A DNA stretch of 64,000 bases from Patiria pectinifera (Eukaryota > Echinodermata > Asteroidea > Valvatida > Asterinidae). The stretch is taken from assembly GCA_029964075.1 (NCBI GenBank), contig CM057135.1, positions 11,124,863 to 11,188,862 of the forward strand. Reading direction: 5' to 3'. Every line of letters begins with the position of its first letter. Positions within the stretch are counted from its first letter, which is position 1. Below are positions 1 to 11,865 of the stretch, in pieces. The position numbers and the translations under genes were made by a program. The notes under the pieces were generated by a model, which saw only the letters and a program-made list of their open reading frames with translations, made no database searches and was not told the origin of the DNA.

Positions 1-285
1 ATCTGTTTATTGCACGATCTGATGAGATACATGTACTGTAGTTGTAGCTACGAACGCAAAATAAAAACTTTCATTCTCTAGGTCGACTTTAAGTGGTATA
101 CCTTACTTTTTCCATTTGATTCTTCTACTGTAACAGTAACAGTGTATATCGACTTAGAAATGAACAACAACAAAATTAAGGAAGGGGTGTGTGATGTGAG
201 AACTATCTAAAAAAAAATATAGGGCATCTCTCTATAATTTTGCCTTATCGTGTTATCATGACAATGCTTGATTATAAACACTTAC

Positions 286-599
286 ATTTCCACCTCATTT
301 AGGCGGTTCACCTTGCAAAGACTAGATGGCAAAACAGAGTGCAGCAGTTGCAGACCTTGTTGGTACTCCTGTATAGCATTCTTCCACTGAAAATTCTCCA
401 CAGTGGTGCGATTCACTCCAGCACCCACTTGTGATGTTTGATCGGCCTTCTTGACGAATTTTACCATCTGTGCCCTCGCCATCCGTGAAACAAGATTATG
501 AACCTGTTTGGAAGCTCGACTGCTCTTCTCCATTGCAAGACGAATTGCGGATGCATACGAACCATTCATAATCCGTTTTATGACTTCTTCTCTGAAGTT
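286..599 (-). CDS. Internal exon of an unrecognised minus-strand host gene
   Basis: A 314-bp open segment is bounded on the minus strand by a strong acceptor (pyrimidine tract then CTGCAG just before 599) and a consensus donor (GTAAGTG starting at 285). It enters in phase 0 and leaves with two bases of a codon. The peptide begins NFREEVIKRIMNGSYASAI, is rich in Lys, Arg, Gln and Ser, and looks helical, with no membrane segment. I do not recognise the family. The upstream exon at 14365-14535 leaves one base needed to finish a codon, so the two cannot join directly. Either an exon is missing between them, or this exon belongs to a gene starting near 1516. Confidence 0.6.
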
Positions 600-1100
600 C
601 TGCAGTGGAAAACATAAACACAGCATACTTATGTTAAAACTTCACCTTATCAATATGGGATTGTTGTTATACTTATAACTTACGAAAACTTACATTGAAA
701 TGTAAACCGTAACGATTGTCATCATAGTTGTATATTTGAAGCAATAATAATGATATTGGCATTTGTAAATACCTTTTTAATGTTGCTATGTTGATTCCTT
801 AATCATATTTGAAATCATGATTCAGACGATTTGCATATATATTTTTTCTTGGGCAAAAAACTTATTTCAGTGTTATATGACTCCCCCTCCCCAACACAAA
901 TGTTGTTGTCCCGCCCATGTTGACGACGGATTGGTTCTTTGGTGAAAATAAAAACACACAAGTTTCAATTCGTTGTAAGAAAATTGCACAATGGAAACCA
1001 CTTCATATTTATTATTGCAAAATGTAGTTGGTATATCAGTAAGTATTTCCAAGAAAAGATAAGTGGACCATAAAGTAACGTAGTAAGGTTTATCGCTTAC
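600..1100. other. AT-rich non-coding stretch
   Basis: No coding exon or repeat structure stands out. It separates the exon at 286-599 from the CpG-rich segment that starts near 1100 and is probably intron. Confidence 0.5.
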
Positions 1101-1141
1101 CCTTCCTTCTGCGCGGTGGGTGCGGTGTGCGGCCGTGTGCC

Positions 1142-1345
1142 GTTGGGTGGTTGGAAGTGTGGGACGGGGAGTGGAGGGTGTTGGTGAAGAGCTTTGGCTA
1201 GTGCCCGCAGACGAAATCGTGGCACGGGGAGTGGTGGGTGTTATGGCGAAGAGCTTTGGCTAGTGCCCGCAGACGAAATCGTGGCACGGGAAGTGGATGG
1301 TGTTGGTGAAGAGCTTTGGCTAGTGCCCGCAGACGCAGACGAAAT
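1142..1345. repeat. 60-bp tandem repeat in a CpG-rich segment
   Basis: About three units begin with GAAGAGCTTTGGCTAGTGCC at 1186, 1248 and 1308. Spacing is 62 then 60 bp. The 60-bp unit equals 20 codons, so it is frame-neutral, but the copy around 1240 carries a net 2-bp insertion that shifts the frame. The surrounding 1100-1520 block is clearly richer in G+C and CpG than its neighbours. Confidence 0.75.
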
Positions 1346-1516
1346 CGAGCTTATAGACGGCACGGACAAATTTCTCCCCTCCGGTCGTTGTGGTGTACTT
1401 GCTCGTCTTTTTGAATATGTCGGAGCCTCGTCCAAACTTGACTGAGAAGGAGAAGAATCATCCCTGCCTCTTTTCATCGGGAATTCCTTGGGCGGCCCGC
1501 CCGGTTCCTCCGACAT
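1241..1516 (-). CDS. Candidate first exon, Ser/Pro-rich N-terminus
   Basis: From an ATG at 1516 the minus strand encodes 91 residues. It starts MSEEPGGPPKEF, continues with a basic stretch (KRGRDD, YSKRRA) resembling a nuclear localisation signal, and then runs into Ser/Thr/Pro-rich repeats encoded by the 60-bp units. The CpG-rich context and composition suggest a true 5' exon. The stop at 1241-1243 arises from a 2-bp insertion in one repeat unit, so the reading frame may be broken, or splicing may leave the exon earlier. A T12 tract lies just upstream at about 1541-1552. The product is unknown. It could be the first exon of the gene containing 286-599. Confidence 0.35.
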   Translation of the reverse strand: MSEEPGGPPKEFPMKRGRDDSSPSQSSLDEAPTYSKRRASTPQRPEGRNLSVPSISSISSASAGTSQSSSPTPSTSRATISSAGTSQSSSP

Positions 1517-1599
1517 GATTGCCGCGACTGCGCGAACTTTTTTTTTTTTTAAAGGAATCGTTGGTTGAAGCATCGAAGGTTGAACCATATAGTCAGATC

Positions 1600-3600
1600 A
1601 GAACAAGCTCCATGGTTGCATGTGCACACCAGAATGAGGGCCGGGACGTTCCATTACATTCTTTTGTTGGGGGTGTGGGTTTGATCTCAGTGGATGTGTT
1701 TTAATGGCATTTCCTGATAATTCCCCCCCCCCCATGGATGGCATTGGATGCAAGCATACCTTTTTTTATTCAAACATTAAGGGAACATATTTCCAGCTAA
1801 GAAACGTTTATTATAATTTTACTAACACACGCAGAAACACTTGCAAAGTCTTTGCCAAATATCTCTTTAAATTTAGAACCAACTTTAAGTTAGTAGGCCT
1901 ATATTTCATTTTTTTTTTATGTGCGTGGTTCTGCTTAATCAAAATGGTAAATTTTATTATTAAACAATATTACGATGAACCTTTAGTGCCAGTGGTTTTA
2001 TTTACTCGCAAGGTCCAAAATTAAAGAGTTAACCTCGCTTGAAAATGCTTGACTTTAACAATTGCCGACTCGTAAACTTTAGTACCGTTAATAATTATTC
2101 AGTATGAGGCTGCAAGGATGAAGGTCTAAAGTTGGTGTGATATTTTTAAGTAAATTTTACCGACAGAACCAGAACCAGAAATCCCAGGCAGACAAAGTTT
2201 TCTCTGAAATAATTCCAGCACATGACCGTCCTCAAAACCATGGAGCTATAAACCAACTCAGCGCCAGCCATGCGCCTGGCTAGCCAGCGCGACTCCTAGT
2301 TGTACCGCAAACTTACACAGCACTCTTCATCAGGGAACAGTCGTCGGCGCGGCGCAGAGGAATCTGCCGTGCATGCAGTGCATTATGCGCAAGCGCGCCG
2401 TCACGACATTTGCATGAGGTCGAGGTCAGACTCCATTACCCAATTGAGAACGCGTACACACAGCGTATCATGCAGTTTTGAACGTGAGCACAACAACGAC
2501 AACTTAGGCAGAGGGGGACTTCAGAATTGAACGGAAAATTTCACTTTTCTTCCGGATCATAAGTAAACTTAAGTACAACCATCTTAATCATCTATGTCTA
2601 CTTGTACCTCAGGTGACATATCTAGTAATTTGGAGGCCGTTTTGAAGGTGAAATCTGAGGTTTTTTGTTGGAAAATGTTGGTTTTTTGGACTGTGTTGTC
2701 TAGGTCGCGGTATTAGCTTGGACCTTACTATCGCCAGACCATGTCCAAATATTAAAAAAGGCGATAAGTTGGGTCCAAGTTACTCGGACTACCTTTCCCC
2801 CTGAATATTGCCTTCTAATCCAATCAGGAACCTGGAAGAATAACCATAGATGAAAACAATCTTCCTTTATGTGGCTCATGACTATTGTACATTAAACCTA
2901 TATTGTACATATTCCATAACATTATATGACACATGTACATGTATGCCTACACCATGCAACAGCACATTCATCCAAACCACTCAAATAAAGATGATAATGT
3001 GAAGTAGCAAGAGCAAATGGAAAGTGATATACTATGATCATGAGACATACATGTACATGTATAACCTACTCAAACTTTACAACACAATCCAATAATATAT
3101 AGTAACACAAAAACACACTTACAATAATTTATTCTAATTCCTTTATTTCCATCTAAATAAAAAGAGTTTCTGTAAGAATCAAATTTATTTATTTTTATTT
3201 ATTACAAATGCATTTCGCTGTAAACTATATGTACATGTAGTTGCTAAACATGTTTACAAACTGTAATAAACGCGAATCTCCTTCAACAACAAAAATTACC
3301 AAAAGCCACAGATGTGTAATTTAAAATGTTTACAAGTTGTTGCCGCATCTCAATTCTCATGTAAACATGTACACTTCATATTTCAATACCACAGTATATA
3401 AACAATGTTCAAATTACACAGCCGCTACCAGTACCATAGACTCATGTGTAATTTTAAGCCATAGCCATTTTTTTTCACTCAAAACACCCACTGGCTAAGC
3501 ACTTTTTTGGTCTCCCTACAAAGTGATGTCGAAGTGATGAGCATTACCATGATCGGGCTTACAATGAACTAATTCTAATTACAATTCTTAAAGTCCCTGA
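1600..3600. other. Non-coding stretch, no gene seen
   Basis: Mostly AT-rich single-copy-looking DNA with a poly-C run near 1727 and several ACATGTACATG palindromes (about 2933, 3050 and 3230). A somewhat CpG-richer patch lies at 2220-2530, but no splice-supported exon was found. Confidence 0.5.
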
Positions 3601-3604
3601 ACAT

Positions 3605-4140
3605 GGCATCAACAACACCACACATTCGCATGTAACAAAAACATTCAAAAGTTTGTAAGCCAAACGTTGTTTGTCCTGCAGGTAAAGTACTTACACATGA
3701 AGATAGCAGCAGCCAGCTGAGTACCTGTTAGCTCTGCATAATCAGATGCACGCATGCATTCCGGTCAACAGGTACTCAGCGGGCTCGTATCATTTTACGC
3801 ATACATGACTCGGGGCACCAGCAGGAGTATAATTGTATGCACGCATGCCTTCTACCACGTTCTGCAGAGCTAACAGGTTCTCAGTGGGCACCTATCATTT
3901 TGCGCATATACGATTCGGGCTACCAGAGTATCTTACGATTGAGCTCAAGTTGCAAACGTTCATATCAGCTAAAAAATTTCTCCATTTCATTTGGAATACC
4001 ACATCCAAAGCCGATTCCAATTCACACCAACAGCTTAAGTACTACACCTGCACTTCAGCACAAATAATGTTTGGCTTACAAACTTTCGAATGTTTTTGTT
4101 TCCCAAAAACACGTGGCATTGTTATTGACGACACCAAATT
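3605..4140. repeat. Foldback element with imperfect inverted arms
   Basis: The segment 3605-3740 is the reverse complement, with mismatches, of about 3861-4140. The clearest parts are the CAAACGTTGTTTG-flanking stretch at 3650-3670 against 4062-4090, and a ~22-bp block at 3717-3738 against 3862-3884. The loop contains a direct repeat: ACAGGTACTCAGCGGGCTCG at about 3770 recurs at about 3874 in diverged form. It looks like a non-autonomous foldback or MITE-type element. No coding content and no clear target duplication were found. Confidence 0.65.
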
Positions 4141-4214
4141 ACTAGTACAGCCTACAAACACCAAAAATATTATAGGCCGATTGTCAAAATGTCCGAGGCT
4201 AATCATCTAGTTAC

Positions 4215-5630
4215 ATGTACATGTATGAGGTGTTCATTACAACCCCGCACGCAAATATACAGTTGTGAGTATATGCATCATATGGCCACTGGCAGTCATA
4301 GTCTAGTCGCACACTTGTAGTCCTACATGTAGCTAGCCTCAGTATAAAACTGCAGCTATATACATGTACATATAAAATGTGTGCGCTACTTTCCAACGAA
4401 TCCTTTCCAACAACTTCACAAGTTCCACTTTGTAAATTACAAATATTTGGCGTTTTTTATAACACGTTACCCAGCCCTTACAAAAAAATAATCTTTATAC
4501 TTTTCAGTTCACTTAAATTAAATTATTTGACAATAAATGCTGAACTAATCGGCAAAAATCAACAAATTGGAACATTTTTCTATGGCGTTTTGTATCAGAG
4601 TCCACACTTACGGGTAGCTCGCCAACATATACACATACGCGTGTACGTGTACGTACATGCGCTGGGTTGGTCCGGTCTCCGCTCCATACATTTACATTCA
4701 AAACCGCAAGTTGTGTAAGGCAGAAGCCAGACATGTATATTTACGTTAACAAAAGAGGGCGCTAATCACATTCGACAACGATTTCTTTCGTACGCGGTGG
4801 TGACGCTAGTACGTGTGATTATCGATTCACTAGTGAGTGCCGTAATTTACCTGATATAAATCACATTCTGCTGCAAAGTACGTATACAAAATTATTAAAT
4901 ATAAAGTAAACTTGTATTTGTGTATCTCCGTGTATTGTCATTACAATATTGAAAAACCAAGCCATCCACCGTTGCACAATCATGCTGACCTACAAAAAAA
5001 TGAGCAATATTTGTATAGGAGGATGAGACGTCGGCGTGCGCCGGCACCAGACTAGCGAGGTGAAAACAAAGTCTTGCCAACGCAAAATGCCATACAAACG
5101 TGTAGGAATTTCACAGTGTGAGCACATTTTCATGAGACTTAAAAACTCACAAACAAAAATGCTTACGGAAGTCAATGAACGTTCATGTTGCATCCTCCTA
5201 TTCCTACCTCCATCATCAGGCCAGGCATTGACATGGTCTGATGATCGAGAACAATATGTAACCACATGGTCCTATAATTCTACGCTTATTTTGCGTGCAA
5301 AACGTTATGTGCGCAGATTATTGAGGATCGACGATTAGGCCTACTACTACACTAGTACTAGCTAATGATAGGCCTATCCAGAGATTAGGCCTAACATCAC
5401 TAACATTACATTAGTTAACATACATCGCTGACTTTAGAAGACAGTTCTCAATTTTTTGGGGCCAATTTTCCTATAGGCCTATTTTTATTTTATACCAAAT
5501 TTGTCCTTCATAGAGCACCCATGCAAACATGACCACAGGATCAAGTCTAACAACAAGAGCAACATTTTTAGTGCAACTCCGACCGGGCATGTACAAAAGA
5601 ATCCGATGTCGTTCACATTTATGGCCATAC
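4215..5630. other. Non-coding stretch, no gene seen
   Basis: Contains palindromic TACATGTACATGTA motifs (4214, 4366) and AGGCCTA words near 5340-5480. Open frames on both strands around 5036-5338 have no splice or family support. Confidence 0.45.
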
Positions 5631-5634
5631 CTAC

Positions 5635-5723
5635 AGACCCAATAATTGTGACTCTAGAACTCCTTTTTAAAAATCCCCAATGTAAAACAGAACAGGAGTT
5701 CTAGAGTCGCAAATATTGGGTCT
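5635..5723. repeat. Short stem-loop MITE-like inverted repeat
   Basis: Arms of about 29 bp (5635-5663 and 5694-5723) are reverse complements with one or two mismatches, built around ACTCTAGAACTCCT and AGGAGTTCTAGAGT, separated by a 30-bp AT-rich loop. This could be a small palindromic transposon relic. Confidence 0.7.
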
Positions 5724-6399
5724 AGGTCATTTCATATACCTGTCAGCACTCCCTCCCTGCGTCCACTAACATTTATTGGCAAATCAGGGGTGAAAATACT
5801 GCTGGAGAGTGCACCATATGATGAATGACCAAGGATACAGCGCAGTGAGTCTTCCTGGCTTGTAGGGCTACTCTTAACCCATCATTTCCTTTGATTGGCA
5901 CCCCTTTAACTAATACTCTCCCCCTAATCCATCTGTTTCCCTTCACCTGTTCACACTTAATGTTTTCCATTTGACAGAAAATGTCACATCTTTCAAATGA
6001 CCCCCCCCCCCCCCTCAGCTCATCTTTTCTTGCACAATATTGTCTCGACACTGTAAAGGTATACACGGCACATGTACATAACACATAACAAAATTGTTAA
6101 ATATTAATTAATAAAGGTACATTTACGATGTAACTGCTACAATGCCACACTGCCACACTATAACTGCTACAATGAAAAGACCACAAATTTCAAACATTAT
6201 AACATTACTATGTATAATAAAACACCAAATATTCTGTAGGTACTTTCTTAACACTTGTCTGCATTGTTTTTTCCCATTCAGATGACATCAGTGATCTTCA
6301 AAACCGTCAACAAACTTGAGAAAAGAGGAGAGTCTATGTGCATAGATGTCATTGCAAAACATTCGACTTTTGTCAGACTGGGACAGATGGGGGGAAAAC

Positions 6400-6915
6400 A
6401 GATAATCAAACAAACTAGAAAAAAACAGCATGCATGTTCAGCAATTATCTCCCTTTGTGTAATGCTTACTATATCAAAATTAAGTAGTTCTATTTTTTCA
6501 TTATTTATGATATTTTTTTATCATTATGATAGTCTTCTTTCAAAATTTCACAAAACTTATCCAAACAAAAATAAACATATATTCCGGGTGTTAATGAGAA
6601 GAACTATGAATACAGTAATTGGATGGAGTAATCCACTGGGTTGAATGACGATGAATAGTACATACAGTGCAGAAGTACAAAGCACACGAAATTGGGCATA
6701 TTGTAGACAAGCGGATAATCAAACAGCGTTCAGTTTAGTCATTCATTATGTTTACACCACTGTATATCAGAGTTAAACAGTTGCATTATTCCAATATAGT
6801 ATTTTTCTAAATTTCAGCAAACTTAGGCAAAATCAACACTCCATGTATTAATGAGAAGCACTATGAATACAATAATCAGGTGGGATAATCAAGTGGTTAT
6901 GACTTCATCACTAAT
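6400..6915. repeat. Degenerate tandem duplication
   Basis: Motifs recur in the same order about 250-310 bp apart: AGATAATCAAACA / GGATAATCAAACA (about 6400 and 6713), and TTAATGAGAAG.ACTATGAATACA.TAAT (about 6590 and 6848). The copies are strongly diverged. Confidence 0.45.
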
Positions 6916-7129
6916 GGATGATGATGACGAAGCCACAGCTCAAGCCCAAGCTATATATCACTGAAATACATGTATTCGAAGAACCTTAATAAAACACATT
7001 TTACAAAAAGTCTCCATCTTGCATGTCTTTATCTCTACAGTGTCAATTTTGTCCATGTTTTTCCACACCTATTCTTTCTTGCAAAATCCTAAGAAAACCG
7101 TCAAACGCAGCTATCTCAATGAATTGCAA

Positions 7130-7314
7130 AGCAGTTGGGATGAAGAAGTCAAACCAAGCAGTTGGAACGAAGAACTTGAATGGAGCAGTTGGGATGAAGA
7201 AGTCGAACAAAGCAGTTGGAATGAAGAAGTTGAACGAAGCAGTTGGGATAAAGAACTTGAACGAAGCCGTAGGAACCAAAAAATCGAACGAAGCGGTAGC
7301 AACGAAGAAAAATG
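7130..7314. repeat. 27-bp minisatellite with coding-like periodicity
   Basis: About seven units of a 27-bp motif (AGCAGTTGGGATGAAGAAGT plus seven bases) run head to tail and diverge progressively to the right. Because 27 is a multiple of three, several frames stay open. One plus frame reads as a nonapeptide repeat of the type SSWDEEVEQ. There is no splice or homology support for translation, so I call it a minisatellite. Confidence 0.75.
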
Positions 7315-7512
7315 GGCTCCTTCATGCACTGATAAACCACTTAATGAATATCAAAAGTGATTCAACAGATCATGCAGGATTTGTAACACTGTAAACACGA
7401 TCATGCAAACTGTCACAGCTGGAAGATCCTGTAACAAGAGGAAAGAAAACGCAAAACAAAACAAAACAAAACACTTGTCACATTGTTGAGCACTTCAACA
7501 CTCTTTCGATAT

Positions 7513-10143
7513 TTTGCGGCAAGTGGTAGAGTAGGATGAGGTTTTTATTTCATTCAGGGTGCGTGCAATCACGTGACCCTTACTTCCGGTCGAAAAAGGC
7601 CAAAACCGGAAGTGGCTATTATATTAAAGTGGTAATAGATATGAACTTGCTTTTCAACGTTAGTCTCTGGCTACAGAGTATTCTTCAAAACTTGTACTGG
7701 TGGCGTCATGAAATTCTCTAGCGCCCTCTAACGGCAGGTTGAAAAATGTCCAAAATGCATTTTGAATAGATCTGTCTGTGGCGAAGTTTTTTTGTAATCG
7801 CTTGAAAACTGGTATATATGATGACCTTTATGCAAACAACACATGGGTGAAGTTTGAAGCCGATGACCTCATCAGACCGGAAGTTACCACGAAAAGACCT
7901 TTTATTCTTCAAAAATCGCTAAAAAAATCAATCCTGAGAGATAAAATCTTTAATTGTCCGCTAAATGATAGAATAAACATTGGTGTTTATTGTACTAGGC
8001 GCGTGGCTTGTCTATTTGTTCACCCACGTGACCCGCCGACGACAAAAAACCCTAATGGTAGTCCGTCGCTCAAAAATTCAATGAAAGCGTGAACAGTGTA
8101 CAGGGTGCGTGTACGTACATGTATGTACATGCATTCACTGAAAGGGCCACGTGGCAGTGCAAAACCAGTGGGCACGTAGTCTTGGGCCCAAGTCGCTGAA
8201 AAGCATGGAATTAAAAATTAATGAGCGGAAAAGCCTTGTGTTCTGTTTGCAAACAGACACACAGCTCTTCTTTTTTTTTCTCCTTTTTCAGACTTTTTCT
8301 CCATAGGTTTAACACACGTTTCTTCTACCAATCCACTTTGCCACTTTTTAAAATCCCATTGATTTCAGACTTGGTACATACTTAGACCACTACCCACAAG
8401 AAATTTGTGATCGTGACGTCATCAGGTGTCAGGTTACATCACATTAAAGATTTATTTTTCCCCATACGTTTTGTACACGTTTTAAAACACTCCGGTTTGG
8501 CATCTTCGTAAATCCGATCGACTTTAAACTTAATTCATACTTAGACCACCACCCACAGATGGTCCTAGAAGAAATTTGTAATCTTGACGTCATCACGAGT
8601 CAGGTTACGTCACATTAAAGATGCATTTTTCCCCCATAGGGTTTGTACATGTTTTAAAACGCTCCATTTCGGCACTTTCGTAAATCTGATTGACGTTACA
8701 CTTGGTACACACTTAGACCATCACCCACAAATGGTCCTTGAAGAAATTCGTGATCGTGACGTCATCAGGTGTCACGTTACTTCACATTAAAGACGCACAT
8801 TTTCCCCATAGGTTTTGTACACGTTTTAAAACGCTCCACTTTGGCACTTTCGTAAATTTGATCGACTTTATACTTGGTACACTCTTAGACAACTACCCAT
8901 AGATGGTCCTAGAAGAAATTCGTTATCGTGGCGTCATGAGGTGTCAGGTTACATCACCTTAAAGATGCATTGTTTCCCTATTGGCTATGTACACGTTTTT
9001 CTTCAAACTGAACTTCGGAAGTACAAGTCCGATTGGGTTAAAACTTGGTATGCATATTCACATGGATGTGTTATAGATGGAAATTAAGTGGCATCTTCAG
9101 AAAAATTGAAGTTGCATCATGCAGAAAAATTGCACCTTTAATTTGTTATTTGCCTTTGAACTGAAACATTTTTATGAAATATTACTTGATATTCTGACCC
9201 TTAGGAATATGTTCAATCGAATGACAGCGCGAAAAAAAATACGATTTCTCTTTCCTTTTCATAGTAATTCTCGGCTGAAGTTCAGAACTACTCAGTAAGA
9301 TATCAGTGTTGTATAGGAAAAGAATTGTGGAAAATCCCACTGCAGAAAAACTGCACCTTTAAATACGTAACAAAGGGCTTTTCGGCATTATGATTTTTTA
9401 TTATACGTCCCTGACAATCCGCATGCATGAACATCAAATCTGTCAAAAATAGCCGAAAATCGGCTAAAACGGTCACTGTGATGTGGACAGGATTTGACCT
9501 CGGCAACACGTGCTCTGTAGGCTGACTGACATTCGATGTATGTGCGTAACGTACGTGTATGTACATATAGACATTCTGTGCATGTTTTAGAGTAGAAGTA
9601 TTGTCAACCTGAAGTTTTAAGCGTGCGCAGGGCATGTCCGAGTTTGCCTATTGCCTCGAAGCTTTGAAATTTTTTAGACCTACCCTTAAATCGACAATTA
9701 AAGTAAAAACTAACATAAAATGCCATGGTTGATTTTTTTCAGGAATTTTCAAATGAAAAAGGGTCTTTTTATTATAACTTCCGGTCTGATGACGTCATTC
9801 GCCTAAAACTTCGCACACGTCTTAAGTGGGTCAAGGTCATCATATACACCAATATTTAGGCGATTCCGACAAACTTCGCCACAGCCATCTATTCACAATA
9901 TATTTTTGCAAATTTTCAACCTGTCGCTAGAGGGCGCTCGAAGATTGCATGACGTCATCGGTAGATGATTTGAAGAATACTTTTAGTCAAGAGACTAACA
10001 CCGTTGAAAGCAAATTCATATCTATTACCATTTTCAAATAATAAGCCACTTCCGGTTTTGGCCTTTTTCGACCGGAAGCAAGGGTCACGTTTTTTTCACA
10101 CTAAATGAAATAAAGACCTCAACCTACTCTTCCACTTGCCGGT
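7513..10143. mobile_element. Foldback element with ~400-bp inverted arms
   Basis: Positions 7513-7915 and 9740-10143 are inverted copies. Both contain GGCAAGTGG.AGAGTAGG.TGAGG, ACTTCCGGTCGAAAAAGGCC, a TAGCGCCCTCTA-like block and ATGAC.TCATCAGACCGGAAGTTA. The ~1.8-kb centre holds a tandem satellite (8345-9000) and further degenerate repeats. No open transposase frame is present, so this is a non-autonomous foldback. Target duplications at the outer ends were not resolved. Confidence 0.75.
8345..9000 (+). repeat. ~171-bp satellite, about four units, rich in TGACGTCA
   Basis: Units start near 8350, 8521, 8693 and 8864. Each has the order ACTTGGTACA..CTTAGACCA, ATGGTCCT.GAAGAAATT, CGTGACGTCATCAGGTGTCA, CATTAAAGA, TTTTGTACACGTTTTAAAAC, CACTTTCGTAAAT. 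The TGACGTCA octamer (the CRE consensus) occurs once in most units. The final unit is degraded. Confidence 0.8.
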
Positions 10144-10199
10144 AACAATGCTGCGGACGCGTAAGGTTGATTTCTTATGCATTTTTAAATATTAAAAGT

Positions 10200-10615
10200 G
10201 TCACAATTTAATTGCCTATAAATACACACCGGATAACGTCATCGTGACGTCATCATTACACAATGTTGTTTGAATAAGGGGCTTTGCATGGACAAAGATT
10301 GGTGCAAAAGAATTACTGGCAAAGAGTCGAAAATGCCCTTTGAAAATCGACAATTTTTTCTAAATTTCTGTGTACAAAGTCTATGGGAAAAATTAAATAT
10401 TCAAAAATCTATAAGAAATTAGTCGATGACGTCACCATGACGTCAATCTTCGGGACACATCTTTGCTATAGGGACTATGCTCATGCAAACTCAGAATGAT
10501 GTATGACAAAGATTAATGCCAAAAGTGGAGGCCAGAAAAAACGTGCACAAAGTCTATGGGGTTTAGGCGACAAAAAGAAGAAAGAAGATGAAAAAAAAAG
10601 GAGAACAGATAGAAA
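10200..10615. repeat. Degenerate tandem repeat with TGACGTCA sites
   Basis: The segments around 10290-10380 and 10497-10560 share ACAAAGATT..TGC.AAAAG and a TACAAAGTCTATGGG block, about 190 bp apart. TGACGTCA or near-matches occur at about 10238 and 10431-10443. It flanks the 7.5-10.1 kb foldback and resembles its internal satellite. Confidence 0.45.
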
Positions 10616-10643
10616 GGCTTTTTCGCAATATTGCGAAAAAGCC
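10616..10643. repeat. Perfect 28-bp palindrome
   Basis: The segment equals its own reverse complement, with centre GCAATATTGC and outer arms GGCTTTTTC / GAAAAAGCC. It could form a 14-bp cruciform or hairpin. Confidence 0.85.
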
Positions 10644-10705
10644 AAAAATCTTAACGAAAACAAGAGCTGTCACCGAAACAGCTAAAAAATCTTAACAAAA
10701 ACAAG

Positions 10706-10735
10706 AGCTGTTTCGGTGTGTACACCGAAACAGCT
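10706..10735. repeat. 30-bp hairpin, 14-bp perfect arms
   Basis: Arms AGCTGTTTCGGTGT and ACACCGAAACAGCT are perfect complements around a 2-base loop. The right-arm sequence also occurs just upstream (about 10670-10682) after an almost identical AACAAGAGCTGT lead-in, so the unit is partly duplicated. Confidence 0.85.
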
Positions 10736-10739
10736 AAAA

Positions 10740-11865
10740 ATAAAAAAATGTCTTTCACAGGTATGTTTCTTTTTTTTCCTCACTGCACGGTCTGTTACTA
10801 TAAAACAACGTTCTTTGTTAAGAGTCAACTGAATACAAAATGATTCAGCTGCTTGCACTTCCACACGCAAAAATATATTTGATCACCAAAAAGTGCCTCT
10901 ATCTGAATGCAATTTTTGTTCTTATTTCTTATGAAAAAAATATAATTCTCTCTGTACAACAAAGTTTCCTGTTCCATGCTAAGTGTAAACTGAATGCAAA
11001 TTGATTCAGCTGCTTGCTCTCCCCCCCCTAAAAAGACCTCTTTCATGTACACAATGCACATTTATTTATTTATTTTTACTAAAAAAACAATACTTCCTTA
11101 TCTCTTTCACTGATTCCTTGTTCCTGTAAATGCTTGCTTGCCTCTGTTAATGCTTGCATTTTTTTTGTTTATTTGATCACAAAACCAAACGGGAAAAAAA
11201 AACTTCCTTTCGCGTACATTTTTTTACATTTCTTAAACGTTTTTTTTTTTTACCAAAAAAAAAAATGCATCCTTGCTTTGTCAATGCTCACTGTCTCTGT
11301 ACATATTCTTCGGGTAGGCGTTTCTGTTTTTCTAGCCATATGGTCACTTACTATAGAATATTTCTTTCCTGTGCTAACTGTAAACTGTATCCACATTGAC
11401 TCAGTTACTTGGACTTCCACACACACAAAATATGTAATTGCAAAACACAAACTACCTTTGACATGTTCTTACCCCTGTGAATGGTTCTTTGTCCCTGTGC
11501 TTCCGTTTCGCTGACCTTTAAATGTTTTCCCTTTTTTTTCTTTGATTTTTTTTTCTCATCAAAAACTAAAACACACCCCAAAAATAAAAAAATTGAAATA
11601 TACAAATTTCTCTTACAGGTATGTATCTTTTTCTCAGCTGTACGGACACTTAGTATAACAGCAAGCTTTTTTTCTACCTGAAAACAAATCTTGCTTTTCT
11701 ATGGTCAGTGTAAACTGAATATCACATAGTTCAACTATTGCACTTCCGCCGTAAAAAAAACATGCAATCACAACACAGCATAAAAATGTTCCTGGTTCCT
11801 ATTACATATACACTTTGACATTTCTGATGCACATCAATAAGGCTTTCTTAACTCTGATTCCATGT
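10740..11865. repeat. Highly diverged direct repeats, AT-rich
   Basis: The phrase TAAACTGAAT.CA.ATTGATTCAGCTGCTTGCACTT recurs, increasingly diverged, near 10823, 10985, 11378 and 11707. T- and A-rich runs separate the copies. Nothing coding is visible. Confidence 0.45.

Noticed and set aside
2300-2530. Arg/Ser-rich plus-strand frame in a CpG-richer patch
   Set aside because: Too short and compositionally biased; no start or splice support.
5036-5338. 100-codon plus-strand frame
   Set aside because: No recognisable domain, splice sites or repeat relation; the opposite strand is also open.
7023-7394. Several overlapping frames on both strands
   Set aside because: Explained by the 27-bp repeat; no family or splice evidence.
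8345-9000. CRISPR-like array
   Set aside because: The repeats are 171-bp satellites with no spacers and the context is eukaryotic.
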